64,000 bases of DNA from Bacillota bacterium (GCA_021820965.1 JAKACZ010000007.1:62001-126000), one strand, 5' to 3'. Shown: positions 8,541-19,753, counted from the first letter of the stretch. Notes: generated from the letters alone by a model not told the origin. A program made the numbers and translations.

Positions 8541-9612
8541 CGACATGAGGGCCCGGCTTGAGACGTTAGTCAACATTGAATCCCCGTCGGGGGATGTCGA
8601 GGGTGTAAGAGGTGTGGTTGACTTTGTCGCGGAGCAACTGGCCGATATTGGCAAGGTGAGGATGGACGCCACCAAACGTGGACCGATTCTCACGGTATCA
8701 CGCGGCCAGGGCGGCGCACTCTTGTTGGGCCACTCAGATACGGTATGGCCTAAGGGAACGTTGAAAGACATGCCGTATAAGGATGAGGGCGACTGGGTGT
8801 ACGGTCCTGGGACACTAGATATGAAAGGCGGATTGGTGCTGGCCATCGAAGCGCTGAGAATGTTGGACGGGGACACGCCCTTTACCTTGTTGGTGACTCC
8901 GGATGAAGAAGTCGGCAGCGAAATGAGCCGCGAGAGCATTGAGCGCGAAGCCAGATTGGCTCCCTTGGTGTTGGTATTGGAGCCGGGCATGCCGGCCGGC
9001 GCGATTAAAGTGGGCCGTGCGGGAGTGGGCGACTTTCGGCTTACGATAACTGGGATCGAAAGCCATGCGGGCTTGGATCCGGATAAGGGGGCTAGCGCCA
9101 TTAAGGAACTGGCCCATCAGGTGTTGTGGCTGCATGGATTGGAGAACAAAGTGGTCAGCACCACTGTAAACGTTGGGGTGGTCGAGGGCGGCACCCGAAG
9201 CAATGTGACGGCTGGACATGCCGAGGGACGTATTGACGTTCGCGTGGCAACCGCCGCCGAAATGGAACGGATTAAAAAGACGCTGAAGGCGCCGCCGCGG
9301 TTTGATTCCCGCTGCCAGGTGCGCTACCAGGGCGGCTTTAACCGCCCGCCCATGGAGCCGAACGCCAAGAGCCAGGAGTGGATCAATCAAGCTGGTGAAA
9401 TTTGGCAGAGCCTGACGGGGGAATCCCTGGTGGGGGTGCGTGTAGGCGGCGCCAGCGACGGAAACTATACGGCGCGCCTTACGCCGACGTTGGACGGGCT
9501 TGGCCCGGTGGGCCAAGGTGCACATGCCCGAACAGAAGGTATTGAATGGCGGTTTATGGAGCCGCGGGCCACCTTGATTGCGCAACTGGTGGCGCGGGCG
9601 GGAACACAATAA
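8518..9612 (+). CDS. M20 family metallohydrolase, probable N-succinyl-L-amino acid desuccinylase
   Basis: 364 residues from the ATG at 8518, which has AAGGAGGGGG just upstream; the frame is open further upstream only inside the racemase gene. Zinc-site motifs are GHSDTVWPKGT, GTLDMKGG, TPDEEVGS with the catalytic Glu, and the C-terminal histidine in GAHARTEGIEWRF. It resembles the glutamate carboxypeptidase/CPDG2 branch of M20. In the G. kaustophilus pathway an M20 enzyme removes succinate from the L-isomer only and so makes the D-to-L conversion irreversible; the context suggests the same job here. Confidence 0.85.
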   Translation: MVRRPASDDMRARLETLVNIESPSGDVEGVRGVVDFVAEQLADIGKVRMDATKRGPILTVSRGQGGALLLGHSDTVWPKGTLKDMPYKDEGDWVYGPGTLDMKGGLVLAIEALRMLDGDTPFTLLVTPDEEVGSEMSRESIEREARLAPLVLVLEPGMPAGAIKVGRAGVGDFRLTITGIESHAGLDPDKGASAIKELAHQVLWLHGLENKVVSTTVNVGVVEGGTRSNVTAGHAEGRIDVRVATAAEMERIKKTLKAPPRFDSRCQVRYQGGFNRPPMEPNAKSQEWINQAGEIWQSLTGESLVGVRVGGASDGNYTARLTPTLDGLGPVGQGAHARTEGIEWRFMEPRATLIAQLVARAGTQ

Positions 9613-10538
9613 TGGAAATTGCGACCTATGTGGCCGAGGGTGTTCACCGTCGGCTGTGCGATATGTTGAGGAGCCGCGGTTTTGTCGAGCCGATTGCCCG
9701 ATACGAGCAGTTAAGTGCCCAAGAGCGTTCTGCGATTCGGATCCTGTTTGGCTGGCGCGTTCCCCAATCGGTTGTCGATTCCCTGCCTAAATTGGCTTGG
9801 ATTCAAGGTGCGGGCGCCGGCGTGGATTGGCTCATGCCGGTCCGCCTCCCGGCCGGGGTTACGGTGACCCGCATTGTTGACCAGTTCGGGCCGGATATGG
9901 GCGAATACGCTCTATTGGCCGCGCTTGCCTGGGTCAAGGATTGGCGGCGCTTGTATTGCATGCAGCAAAAGCAAGAGTGGAAGCCATACTTGGTGGGTCA
10001 GTTGGCGGTGCTGAGCGTGGGAATTCTCGGTGCCGGTTCGATCGGTGCCCACATTGCGTCGATGTTTCGCCCGCTGGTCCGCGAGGTGCGTGCCATGGGA
10101 CGGCGGCGACCGGAGATTCCGGGCGTCCTGGGGTTTTCTGAAATTGAGTCGACCACCTTTTACCGCGGTCTTGATCTTTTGATCATGGTCCTGCCGCATA
10201 CGTCGGCGACATATCACTTAGTGGGCTTAGAGCAACTTCGGCTCATGAACCCTGGAAGTTACCTCATTAACATTGGCCGCGGAGCCGTACTGGATCAGGA
10301 AGCATTGGAAGCGGCGGTCAAATCGGGGCACCTATCCGGTGCGGCCCTGGACGTGTTTGAGGTTGAGCCGCTGCCCGCCGACTCCTCGCTCTGGCGGTTG
10401 CCCGGCATCACCATCAGTCCCCACCTCTCCGGACCCAGCCGTGTGGACGGGATGGCCGACGTGTTTTTGCAGAACCTGACCCGGTTTCGGCAGGGGGCGC
10501 CGCTTTGGGGTGTAGTCGAGCGGAGTCGGGGGTACTAA
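9612..10538 (+). CDS. D-isomer-specific 2-hydroxyacid dehydrogenase
   Basis: 308 residues from the ATG at 9612, overlapping the M20 stop by one base. It has an N-terminal catalytic domain, the NAD-binding GILGAGSIGAHIA, the arginine motif NIGRGAVLDQEAL and the catalytic-His segment ITISPHLSG after ALDVFEVEPLP. It interconverts a 2-oxoacid and a D-2-hydroxyacid with NAD(P)H in the cytoplasm. Following the amino acid genes, a 2-oxoacid derived from an amino acid is a reasonable but unproved substrate. Confidence 0.88.
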   Translation: MEIATYVAEGVHRRLCDMLRSRGFVEPIARYEQLSAQERSAIRILFGWRVPQSVVDSLPKLAWIQGAGAGVDWLMPVRLPAGVTVTRIVDQFGPDMGEYALLAALAWVKDWRRLYCMQQKQEWKPYLVGQLAVLSVGILGAGSIGAHIASMFRPLVREVRAMGRRRPEIPGVLGFSEIESTTFYRGLDLLIMVLPHTSATYHLVGLEQLRLMNPGSYLINIGRGAVLDQEALEAAVKSGHLSGAALDVFEVEPLPADSSLWRLPGITISPHLSGPSRVDGMADVFLQNLTRFRQGAPLWGVVERSRGY

Positions 10539-10539
10539 G

Positions 10540-11361
10540 ATGGTTCGCACGGTGTATGCACTAGTGGGTCCCAGCGGAAGCGGCAAGAGTCACCGCGCCT
10601 CCTTGGTCGCCGTCGATAAGGGGGTCGACACCATCATTGACGACGGCCTCTTAATCCATCACGGGCGAATCGTCGCCGGGCGCTCGGCCAAACGCGAAGC
10701 CACCCGCGTGGCAGCAGTGAAACGGGCTATTTTTGAGGATCCCGCTCACCGGGACGAGATGATTCGGGGCATTGAAACCATTCAGCCGGATAGCGTTCTG
10801 GTTTTAGGCACGTCCGAGCACATGGTTGACCGCATTATTCAGGCGCTGAATCTTAAGGGCGCTACATGCCAGGTCATCCGTATAGAGGACATCTCCTCGC
10901 CGGATGAACGCCGCATCGCGCGATATGTCCGTCAAACCGAGGGCAAACATGTTATTCCCGCGCCGACTATGGAGGTCCGCAAATCATTTTCCGGCTATCT
11001 GGTCGATCCGCTACGCTTCATTTTCCGCAAGAAGGGTCGCCAAGTTGAGGTGGAAAAGTCGATTGTCCGTCCGACCTATTCGAGCCTGGGCCGCTTTTTC
11101 ATCGCTGATAGGGTGCTGACCGCGATCACTTCCCATGCCGTTCGTCAAATCCCGGAAATCGCGCGAGTGTCCCGGGTCATGATACAATCGACCACAGACG
11201 GGATTATCATTCAAGTGGATGTGGTGCCCCGAAGTCCCCGCCACTTGTTTGGGATGTTGAACCGGGTTCAAGAAGCGGTGCGCCGGGACATCGAGTATAT
11301 GACATCGTTAAACGTGCTGGCGATTCAAGTCGAAGTTCGGCGCATTTTGTTAGACGGTTGA
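10540..11361 (+). CDS. P-loop NTPase with C-terminal Asp23/Gls24-like region, function unknown
   Basis: 273 residues. A Walker A motif GPSGSGKSH lies at residues 10-18, followed by IIDDGLLIHHGRIVAGRSAK and a region that looks like a small nucleotide-binding domain up to about residue 150. Residues about 170-273 (GRFFIADRVLTAITSHAVRQIPEIARVSRVMI ... AIQVEVRRI) resemble the Asp23/Gls24 (DUF322) fold that in other Firmicutes is a membrane-associated stress protein. It sits directly upstream of phoP, whose upstream frame overlaps its stop, so it may be co-transcribed with the phosphate regulon. I do not assign a function. Confidence 0.75.
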   Translation: MVRTVYALVGPSGSGKSHRASLVAVDKGVDTIIDDGLLIHHGRIVAGRSAKREATRVAAVKRAIFEDPAHRDEMIRGIETIQPDSVLVLGTSEHMVDRIIQALNLKGATCQVIRIEDISSPDERRIARYVRQTEGKHVIPAPTMEVRKSFSGYLVDPLRFIFRKKGRQVEVEKSIVRPTYSSLGRFFIADRVLTAITSHAVRQIPEIARVSRVMIQSTTDGIIIQVDVVPRSPRHLFGMLNRVQEAVRRDIEYMTSLNVLAIQVEVRRILLDG

Positions 11362-11381
11362 GCGGAGGAGCGAGGCGGCGC

Positions 11382-12062
11382 ATGCAGCGCGTGCTGGTAG
11401 TCGATGATGAAATGGCTATTCGCGAGCTGGTCCAGTATCACCTGTCGCGCGAGGGATATCAGGTGGAGACCGAGGACAACGGCCAGCGCGCGGTCGACCG
11501 GGTGGCTCGGGAGCGGTTTGATTTAATTATTCTGGACCTGATGCTACCGGGGTTGTCCGGACTCGATGCCTGCCGCGCCATACGCCAATCGGTTGACGTG
11601 CCCATTATTATGCTCACCGCACGCAAAGACGAGGTCGACCGCGTGCTGGGATTGGAGTTGGGGGCGGACGACTATGTCACTAAGCCCTTTTCCCCGCGCG
11701 AACTGGTAGCCCGGGTCAAGGCTATCTTGCGTCGAAGCCAAAAGGGGCGCGAAGAAAGCGGAAACATCCGTGTGCCCGGCCTGGAAATCGATGTCACCCG
11801 GCGCATGGTGGCGGTTGACTCAACCCCGGTTAATTTAACCCTGACGGAATTTGAGCTGCTGACGATTTTGGGCCGAAATCCGGGCCGCGTGTTTACGCGT
11901 GATGAACTTTTGGTGCGCGTGTGGGGCGAGGACTTTTACGGCGATTCGCGCACCGTTGATGTCCACGTGCGCCACCTGCGTGAAAAACTTGGTGAAGATC
12001 CGCAAAACCCCCGCTTCATCGAGACTGTCCGCGGGGTGGGATACCGCTTTTCCAGCCAATGA
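11382..12062 (+). CDS. phoP: OmpR/PhoB-type response regulator, probable PhoP
   Basis: 226 residues from the ATG at 11382, with GGAGGAG upstream. Receiver domain 1-120: acidic pocket VVDDE (Asp8, Asp9), phosphoacceptor Asp52 in ILDLMLPG, switch Thr in MLTA and Lys in YVTKPF. Winged-helix domain about 130-226: LTLTEFELLTILGRNPG, TRDELL, SRTVDVHVRHLREKLG and IETVRGVGYRF. The last four bases overlap the kinase start (ATGA). Placed ahead of phoR and pstSCAB, it most likely controls the phosphate starvation response. Confidence 0.9.
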   Translation: MQRVLVVDDEMAIRELVQYHLSREGYQVETEDNGQRAVDRVARERFDLIILDLMLPGLSGLDACRAIRQSVDVPIIMLTARKDEVDRVLGLELGADDYVTKPFSPRELVARVKAILRRSQKGREESGNIRVPGLEIDVTRRMVAVDSTPVNLTLTEFELLTILGRNPGRVFTRDELLVRVWGEDFYGDSRTVDVHVRHLREKLGEDPQNPRFIETVRGVGYRFSSQ

Positions 12063-13453
12063 CCGGATGGGACCGGGCTCGCGTTTGGCTTGTCCCAGGA
12101 GCCTTGGCGCTGGCCACCGCCGCCCTGTTCGCCTTGTCCATGCCGCGCGGCCCATTGTGGGCAGCCTTGCTGTTGGCGGGAGCTTGGGTGTGGACGATAC
12201 GCTACATCATTGCTTGGCGGCGCGAACAGCGATTTCTGTCCGAATCAGTGGTTCAACTCCAAGACACGGTCGACCGTTGGGCATCCGGCGATTTGCACGC
12301 CCGGGTATACCTGGATCAGGATGATCCGCTTGATTCGCTCGCCCATGGCATGAACCGCGTGGCGGAGGTGCTGATGGAGCGCACCCGCGACTTGGAACAA
12401 GACAAAAAGCAGTTGGAAGCCATTCTGACCAGTATGGCCAACGGCATAATCATTTTGAATCATGGATTGACTATCACCCTGGTTAACCGCGCGGCGCTAC
12501 AGATGTTCCGGGTGCAGGAGACGTCTGTCACCGGCCGCCACTTGCTGGAGGTCATTCGGGACGTGCGCATCGAGGATGCCGTTCACCGTGTGACGCGCGA
12601 GGCCGGCAGCGAAACCGTCTATTGGAGCCCACCCGACAATGAGGGGCTGGTTGTGGAAGTGACGATTGCATCGCTCCCCGAGCCGGTCGGAGGGCTGGGG
12701 GCGGTGATGGTGTCCCGCGATGTTTCGCTGCAAAGCCAACTGGATCGCATGCGTCAGGATTTCGTGGCTAACGTCAGCCATGAGCTTCAAACCCCGCTGA
12801 CCATTATCCGCGGATTCACGGAAACGCTCTTGGAAGAGGATATTGATCGGGATACGCGCGACAGGTTTACCCGGCTCATTCATGAAGAAGCGAACCGGAT
12901 GAGTCGTCTGGTCGACGACCTCCTCACGCTGTCGCGTATCGAGCATCATTCACTCCCTTTTGCGGTGGAGGGGGTCGATATCACGGTGATGATGGAGTCC
13001 CTAGCCTCGCGCATGGCGCCACGGGTGGAAGCGGCCAATCTCACGTTAACCATCCGCATGCCGTCGGTCCTTCCGCTGGTGTCAGGAGACCCCGATCGCC
13101 TGCAAGAAGTATTCTTAAACTTGATTCAAAATGCCATTCAGTATACGCCGGCTGGCGGCACGATTACTGTGTCCGCCGAATTCAGTCCGCAGGAGGCCCT
13201 GGTCGGGATTTCCGTCGCCGATACCGGTATCGGCATTCCCAGCCCAGACCTCCCCCGAATCTTTGAACGATTTTACCGGGTTGATAAAGCGCGGTCACGG
13301 GCATCCGGCGGAACCGGGCTGGGCCTCGCCATTGTAAAACACATTGTTGAGCTGCACCATGGCCGCATAGATGTAAGTAGTGAGTTGGGACGAGGCACGC
13401 GATTTACGGTATGGCTGCCGCAGTATCGGGAGATGGGAGGGGGCGGCGCGTGA
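12059..13453 (+). CDS. phoR: Sensor histidine kinase, probable PhoR
   Basis: 464 residues. Two hydrophobic segments at about 9-50 leave almost no extracellular loop, as in PhoR of E. coli. A HAMP region and a PAS domain (about 120-215) follow. HisKA has the phosphoacceptor His241 in VSHELQTPLT. The ATPase domain has NLIQNAIQYT (N box), DTGIGIP (G1), RFYRVDKARSR (F box) and GGTGLGLAIVK (G2). The lack of a large sensor domain fits sensing through the Pst-PhoU complex encoded just downstream. Confidence 0.9.
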   Translation: MTGWDRARVWLVPGALALATAALFALSMPRGPLWAALLLAGAWVWTIRYIIAWRREQRFLSESVVQLQDTVDRWASGDLHARVYLDQDDPLDSLAHGMNRVAEVLMERTRDLEQDKKQLEAILTSMANGIIILNHGLTITLVNRAALQMFRVQETSVTGRHLLEVIRDVRIEDAVHRVTREAGSETVYWSPPDNEGLVVEVTIASLPEPVGGLGAVMVSRDVSLQSQLDRMRQDFVANVSHELQTPLTIIRGFTETLLEEDIDRDTRDRFTRLIHEEANRMSRLVDDLLTLSRIEHHSLPFAVEGVDITVMMESLASRMAPRVEAANLTLTIRMPSVLPLVSGDPDRLQEVFLNLIQNAIQYTPAGGTITVSAEFSPQEALVGISVADTGIGIPSPDLPRIFERFYRVDKARSRASGGTGLGLAIVKHIVELHHGRIDVSSELGRGTRFTVWLPQYREMGGGGA

Positions 13454-14259
13454 TTAGCTGGGCAGTGAGACTCCTCCTCACGGTGTTATGTCTGATATCG
13501 GGTTCGTCTTCATGGGCCGGCGGGTATCATTTATCCGTAGTCGGGGCCACCGGGTCCTTGGCATTTCTTCGACGCGCCGCCGCGGACTTTGAGAGCGCCA
13601 ATCCCGGATATACTGTGTCGTTAAGCGGCGGGGGCTCGGTGGCCGGGCTTATCGAGGTCAGCCAAGGCCGCGCGGACCTGGCTTTGTCGGACATTTTGCC
13701 CAGGGCTGAGTGGACCGGCGGCCGCTCCCTGCGATCGTTGCCGTTGGGGCGGCTGCCCGTGATTGTCATCGCGCACCAGGGGATTGGCGTGAACGGGCTT
13801 TCGCTCCAACAATTAAAGGGCGTGTTGACCGGCCGCTTCTCAACTTGGCAGGCCGTAGGCGGGGCGCCGGTGCCGGTGGTGGTAATTACCCGGCCGCTTT
13901 CCTCCGGGGCGCGGGAGGCGGTCGAGCAAAAGCTTTTGGGCGGCCAGCGGATGAGCAGACACGCGGTCGTCGAGCTTTCCAACGGCGCCGTGCTAGCGGC
14001 GGTGCGCGAGACGCCGGGGGCGCTCGGGTTTATCGAGGCCGGCCAGTCCCCCCACCAGGTCCAAGTGTTGGGAATTGGTTCGGACCGATTCTCCCCACAA
14101 GCCCGCGCCCGTTGGCCATATTATGTGCTCCCCCGGCTATATTGGCGGCCTCAAGAGACCCAGGCCCGGTCTCTGGCCGAATACCTGGCCACCCGTTCAT
14201 ACCGTGGTGACTACGGGCTGATAGCATGTTCCGCCCAGGTGTCGTGCTATGAGCCGTAA
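13450..14259 (+). CDS. pstS: Phosphate ABC transporter substrate-binding protein PstS
   Basis: 269 residues from the GTG at 13450, which overlaps the phoR stop by four bases. N-terminal hydrophobic signal (about 5-22), then PstS features: YHLSVVGATGSLAFLRRAAADFESANPGY, GGGSVAGLIEVSQGRADLALSD and VITRPLSSGAREAVEQKL. It binds inorganic phosphate outside the membrane. Two oddities: it is short for the family, and the signal lacks a usable lipobox cysteine, although in single-membrane bacteria PstS is normally a lipoprotein. It may be held by an uncleaved signal anchor. Confidence 0.88.
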   Translation: MISWAVRLLLTVLCLISGSSSWAGGYHLSVVGATGSLAFLRRAAADFESANPGYTVSLSGGGSVAGLIEVSQGRADLALSDILPRAEWTGGRSLRSLPLGRLPVIVIAHQGIGVNGLSLQQLKGVLTGRFSTWQAVGGAPVPVVVITRPLSSGAREAVEQKLLGGQRMSRHAVVELSNGAVLAAVRETPGALGFIEAGQSPHQVQVLGIGSDRFSPQARARWPYYVLPRLYWRPQETQARSLAEYLATRSYRGDYGLIACSAQVSCYEP

Positions 14260-15106
14260 AGATTATGCTGAATCGGGTCCCCGGAGCCTGGTCATGGCGG
14301 TCACCGGGCTGTTCGTGGTGGTCGGGCTCTCGCTACTAGCGGCGTTATTCGTGGGGGCTTGGCCGCTGCTGCGGCAATCGCGCCTGTTGGCCAATTTGCT
14401 TGGCAGCACTTGGAACCCGTTGTCGGGCCAACTCGGGTTGACTCCGTTCTTCGTGGGAACTGTGACGGTCACCGCGTTAGGACTGGCCGTCGCCATTCCC
14501 GTGAGTTTGGGGGTGGGGATTTCGGTGGCGCGGCAGCTAAGAGGCGGGATCAAAGAACTTGCGGTGCGCGTTCTGACGGTTCTCACCGCCGTGCCCTCGG
14601 TCGTCTTTGGCTGGTGGGGGCTTCAGGTGGTGGTGCCGTGGGTTCGCGTCCACTTTGGCGGCAGCGGGTACAGCCTCCTGACGGGCGGACTGGTTCTGGG
14701 AGTGATGCTAATCCCGACCACCAGCCTCCTCTTCTATCAAGTGATCGACCAGGTGCCGCCTCGCTACCAACAGGGATCGCTCGCGCTGGGCGCCACTCAG
14801 GATCAAACGCTCATCCGGGTGGTGCTCCCCTTTGCGTTGCCGGGCTTAATCCACGGTCTTTTGGTGGCGGTCGCGCGCGGTGTGGGAGAAACCATTGCTG
14901 TGCAAATGGTCATCGGCGGGCAGACTTATCTGCCGTCCGGCCTCACCAGTTCCGGGGCCACACTGACGACGCAGCTGTTGACCGACCTTTCGGTGTTTCC
15001 GCCTGGAACTCAGGGACACGCCGTGCTGGATGTCATGGCTCTAATTTTAATGGTCGGCATGTATCTATTGGTGCGAGCGACGGCACGTTGGGGGTTAGAG
15101 CGTTGA
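14249..15106 (+). CDS. pstC: Phosphate ABC transporter permease PstC
   Basis: 285 residues, ATG start overlapping pstS by 11 bases. Six predicted membrane helices. The family segment VPSVVFGWWGLQVVVPWV and the ATPase-contact loop LALGATQDQTLIRVVLPFALPGL (EAA-like), plus ARGVGETIAVQMVIG, identify PstC. It forms the membrane channel with PstA. Confidence 0.93.
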   Translation: MSRKDYAESGPRSLVMAVTGLFVVVGLSLLAALFVGAWPLLRQSRLLANLLGSTWNPLSGQLGLTPFFVGTVTVTALGLAVAIPVSLGVGISVARQLRGGIKELAVRVLTVLTAVPSVVFGWWGLQVVVPWVRVHFGGSGYSLLTGGLVLGVMLIPTTSLLFYQVIDQVPPRYQQGSLALGATQDQTLIRVVLPFALPGLIHGLLVAVARGVGETIAVQMVIGGQTYLPSGLTSSGATLTTQLLTDLSVFPPGTQGHAVLDVMALILMVGMYLLVRATARWGLER

Positions 15107-15942
15107 AACGTGGGCACTGGATCCATGGGATGGCGGCCGGGTTGGGGTTGGTCGCCGCGTTACTGTTCTTGGCCATTGTTGGCAATCTTTTGCGTGAGGG
15201 GCTTTTTGGACTCACCTGGCACTTTTGGGTGGGCTATCCGAATCGACTGGGAGGCGGGGGGATTGGCCCCGAGCTTTTGAACACCCTCGTCATGGTCGGG
15301 GCGACGCTCATGGTCACGGCGCCGCTTGGCCTCTTGGTGGCCATATTTCAGCGCGAATATCGCCCCGCTTGGGGGCGTCCGCTTCCGGCTATTAACCGGC
15401 TTCAGGCGACGCTTTTAAGCGCCCCCACCATTGTGGTGGCGCTGGTGGTCTACCGTGTGGCCGTGGGTTGGTGGCACTGGCCGGTGTCTATCCTGACTGG
15501 CTGCGTCGCGCTTGCTGTCATTAACTGGCCCTTCATGATTTTGGTGGCGGACCAGGCATTGGCCAGCGTGCCTGATCGGTATCGCCTGGCATCGCGCGCG
15601 TTGGGAGCTACCCGTTTTGAAACGGCGTGGAAAGTCTCTATACCTGCGTCGCTGCATGTTTTGGTCGAGGGCTGGGGGTTGGGGTTTGCCCGTCTGGCGG
15701 GGGAATCCGCGGCCTTAATCGTGACAGCCGGCGTTAACGTATCCCGCCATTGGAGTTTTTGGGGACCCGGGGAAACCTTGGCGGTGCACATCTGGTACAT
15801 TCGCACCGAGGGTCTGGCGCTGAACCGCGATGCCGAGGCGGCCGCCACCGGGATAGCGTTGATGCTTTTGATTACCGCCGTCATCTGGCTTTCCGAACGG
15901 TTGGCACGCGTCTTGCGGGTGTCGGGGGAAAATCGCGAATAG
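15103..15942 (+). CDS. pstA: Phosphate ABC transporter permease PstA
   Basis: 279 residues from the TTG at 15103, overlapping the pstC stop by four bases. The frame is open far upstream, but that part only shadows pstC. Six membrane helices. PstA features are GGIGPELLNTLVMVGATLMVTAPLGL, SAPTIVVALVVYRV and the EAA-like loop SRALGATRFETAWKVSIPAS. Its partner subunit is PstC and its energy comes from PstB, encoded 13 bases further on. Confidence 0.92.
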   Translation: MKRGHWIHGMAAGLGLVAALLFLAIVGNLLREGLFGLTWHFWVGYPNRLGGGGIGPELLNTLVMVGATLMVTAPLGLLVAIFQREYRPAWGRPLPAINRLQATLLSAPTIVVALVVYRVAVGWWHWPVSILTGCVALAVINWPFMILVADQALASVPDRYRLASRALGATRFETAWKVSIPASLHVLVEGWGLGFARLAGESAALIVTAGVNVSRHWSFWGPGETLAVHIWYIRTEGLALNRDAEAAATGIALMLLITAVIWLSERLARVLRVSGENRE

Positions 15943-15955
15943 GGAGGACTCTGGC

Positions 15956-16714
15956 ATGCCGCCGCGGGTGCGCACCGACAGTCTGTCGGTTTGGTATGAT
16001 CGGTATCAAGCTCTCAAACAAGTGTCGCTGAATGTTGAACCCGGTGAGGTGCTGGCGTTAATCGGCCCGTCGGGCTGCGGCAAGTCGACCCTGCTTCGCG
16101 CCATGAATCGTTTGCTAGAGGAAACCGCGCGTGTTCGCATTGCCGGACGGGTTCTTTTAGGTGAAACCGATATTTACCGCCCGGATACCGACCTGACCGA
16201 CCTTAGGCGGCGGGTGGGTATGGTGTTTCAAACGCCCAATCCCTTTCCTTTCAGCATTTTTGACAACGTGGCCTATGGTCTCCGGCTTCAGGGCCGCACC
16301 GATCGCGCCCGGCTTCGCAGTGTGGTCGAGGCCAGCTTAAAAAAAGCCGCCCTCTGGGATGAGGTCCGTGGCAAGCTTGCCCGACCCGCGTTGGCGTTGT
16401 CGGGTGGCCAGCAGCAGCGGCTCTGCATTGCCCGGGCGTTGGCGGTGGGCCCCGAGGTGTTGTTGATGGACGAACCCACCGCGTCTTTGGATCCGCTATC
16501 GACCGCCCGCATTGAAGCGCTGGTGGCTGACCTGCGCGGTCGATATACCATCATCATGGTAACGCACAATCTGCGCCAAGCGGCGCGAGTTTCCGATCGT
16601 ACCGCGTTTTTAGCGCAGGGCTCCGTGATTGAGGTTGGACCGACGCGTCAAATCTTTACCGCTCCCAAAGACCACCGCACAGAGGAATACCTGACCGGAC
16701 GCTACGAAACCTAA
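15956..16714 (+). CDS. pstB: Phosphate ABC transporter ATP-binding protein PstB
   Basis: 252 residues, ATG with GGGAGGA upstream. Walker A GPSGCGKST at about 37-45, MVFQTPNPFPFSIFDNVAYG (the PstB-type Q-loop), signature LSGGQQQR, Walker B LLMDEPTASLDP, H-loop in MVTHNL. It hydrolyses ATP to drive phosphate uptake. Last gene of the phoPR-pstSCAB run before a short gap and phoU. Confidence 0.95.
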   Translation: MPPRVRTDSLSVWYDRYQALKQVSLNVEPGEVLALIGPSGCGKSTLLRAMNRLLEETARVRIAGRVLLGETDIYRPDTDLTDLRRRVGMVFQTPNPFPFSIFDNVAYGLRLQGRTDRARLRSVVEASLKKAALWDEVRGKLARPALALSGGQQQRLCIARALAVGPEVLLMDEPTASLDPLSTARIEALVADLRGRYTIIMVTHNLRQAARVSDRTAFLAQGSVIEVGPTRQIFTAPKDHRTEEYLTGRYET

Positions 16715-16730
16715 GGCTACGGATGCACTA

Positions 16731-16760
16731 TTGGCCCAATTGCGGACCTGGCGGTACAAT
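16731..16760 (+). promoter_or_regulatory. Possible promoter for phoU
   Basis: TTGGCC and TACAAT separated by 18 bases, about 26 bases before the phoU GTG. The -35 element is mediocre. Confidence 0.35.
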
Positions 16761-16785
16761 AGCCGTGTGGAAGGAATGATACGTC

Positions 16786-17442
16786 GTGATCCGCCAATAT
16801 TTCGGTGATCAGCTGGTCGGTCTGGAACAAGAGCTTTTGCGCATGGGTGCGCTGGTGGAGGACCAGCTTCGTGCCGCGGTACGCTCTCTCACAGAGAAAA
16901 ACAGCGCCCTGGCTCATGAAGTCATCGCCGAAGACGACCGCGTAGACGCCATGGAGATGGACATTGAGCGGCGCTGTCTCACGCTTTTGGCCTTGCAGCA
17001 GCCTCTAGCCAGTGATTTGCGGATCGTGTCGACGGCGCTCAAAATTATCACCGACTTGGAACGAATGGCGGACCACGCCACCGATATTGCTCAGGTGACC
17101 CTTCGCCTGGAAAAGCAAGCTTTTGTGAAACCCTTGGTGGACATTCCCGAGATGGCCCGACTGGCTAGCTCCATGGTGCGGCTGGCGCTCAATGCCTATC
17201 TTCATCGCAGCATTGACGAAGCGTACACCATGATCCGCCTGGATGACGACGTGGACCATCTCTACTCGGCGATTTTTCGGGATTTAATTAATTTGATGCG
17301 GGAACGTCCCGAGGCGGTCGATCAGGGAACCCACCTGCTTTTCGTCGCCAACTACATCGAGCGGGTGGCCGACCATGCCACCAACATTGGCGAATGGGTC
17401 ATTTTTATGGTCACGGGCGAACGTAAAGAAATGAATAACTAA
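16786..17442 (+). CDS. phoU: Phosphate transport regulator PhoU
   Basis: 218 residues, GTG start after AAGGAA. Two repeated three-helix bundles carry the family metal-binding motifs: ALQQPLASDLRIVSTALKIITDLERMADHATDIA (first) and LLFVANYIERVADHATNIGEWV (second). PhoU links the Pst transporter to PhoR and dampens the phosphate response. The 71-base gap from pstB suggests both readthrough and possibly its own promoter. Confidence 0.95.
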   Translation: MIRQYFGDQLVGLEQELLRMGALVEDQLRAAVRSLTEKNSALAHEVIAEDDRVDAMEMDIERRCLTLLALQQPLASDLRIVSTALKIITDLERMADHATDIAQVTLRLEKQAFVKPLVDIPEMARLASSMVRLALNAYLHRSIDEAYTMIRLDDDVDHLYSAIFRDLINLMRERPEAVDQGTHLLFVANYIERVADHATNIGEWVIFMVTGERKEMNN

Positions 17443-17524
17443 TAGGTGGACCTAAAGGCGGTCCGTCCCCCCTCTGCTGTCGCCAAATTCGCCTATGGAA
17501 TCGGACCAAGTTCCGCTACAATGA

Positions 17525-19751
<2,227 letters not shown>

Positions 19752-19753
19752 CT

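Noticed and set aside
14359..15102. Upstream extension of the pstA frame
   Set aside because: Codes only a low-complexity shadow of pstC; the TTG at 15103 gives a normal-length PstA.
17493..17522. Promoter for gapA
   Set aside because: A TACAAT is present at 17517, but no acceptable -35 lies 16-18 bases upstream.
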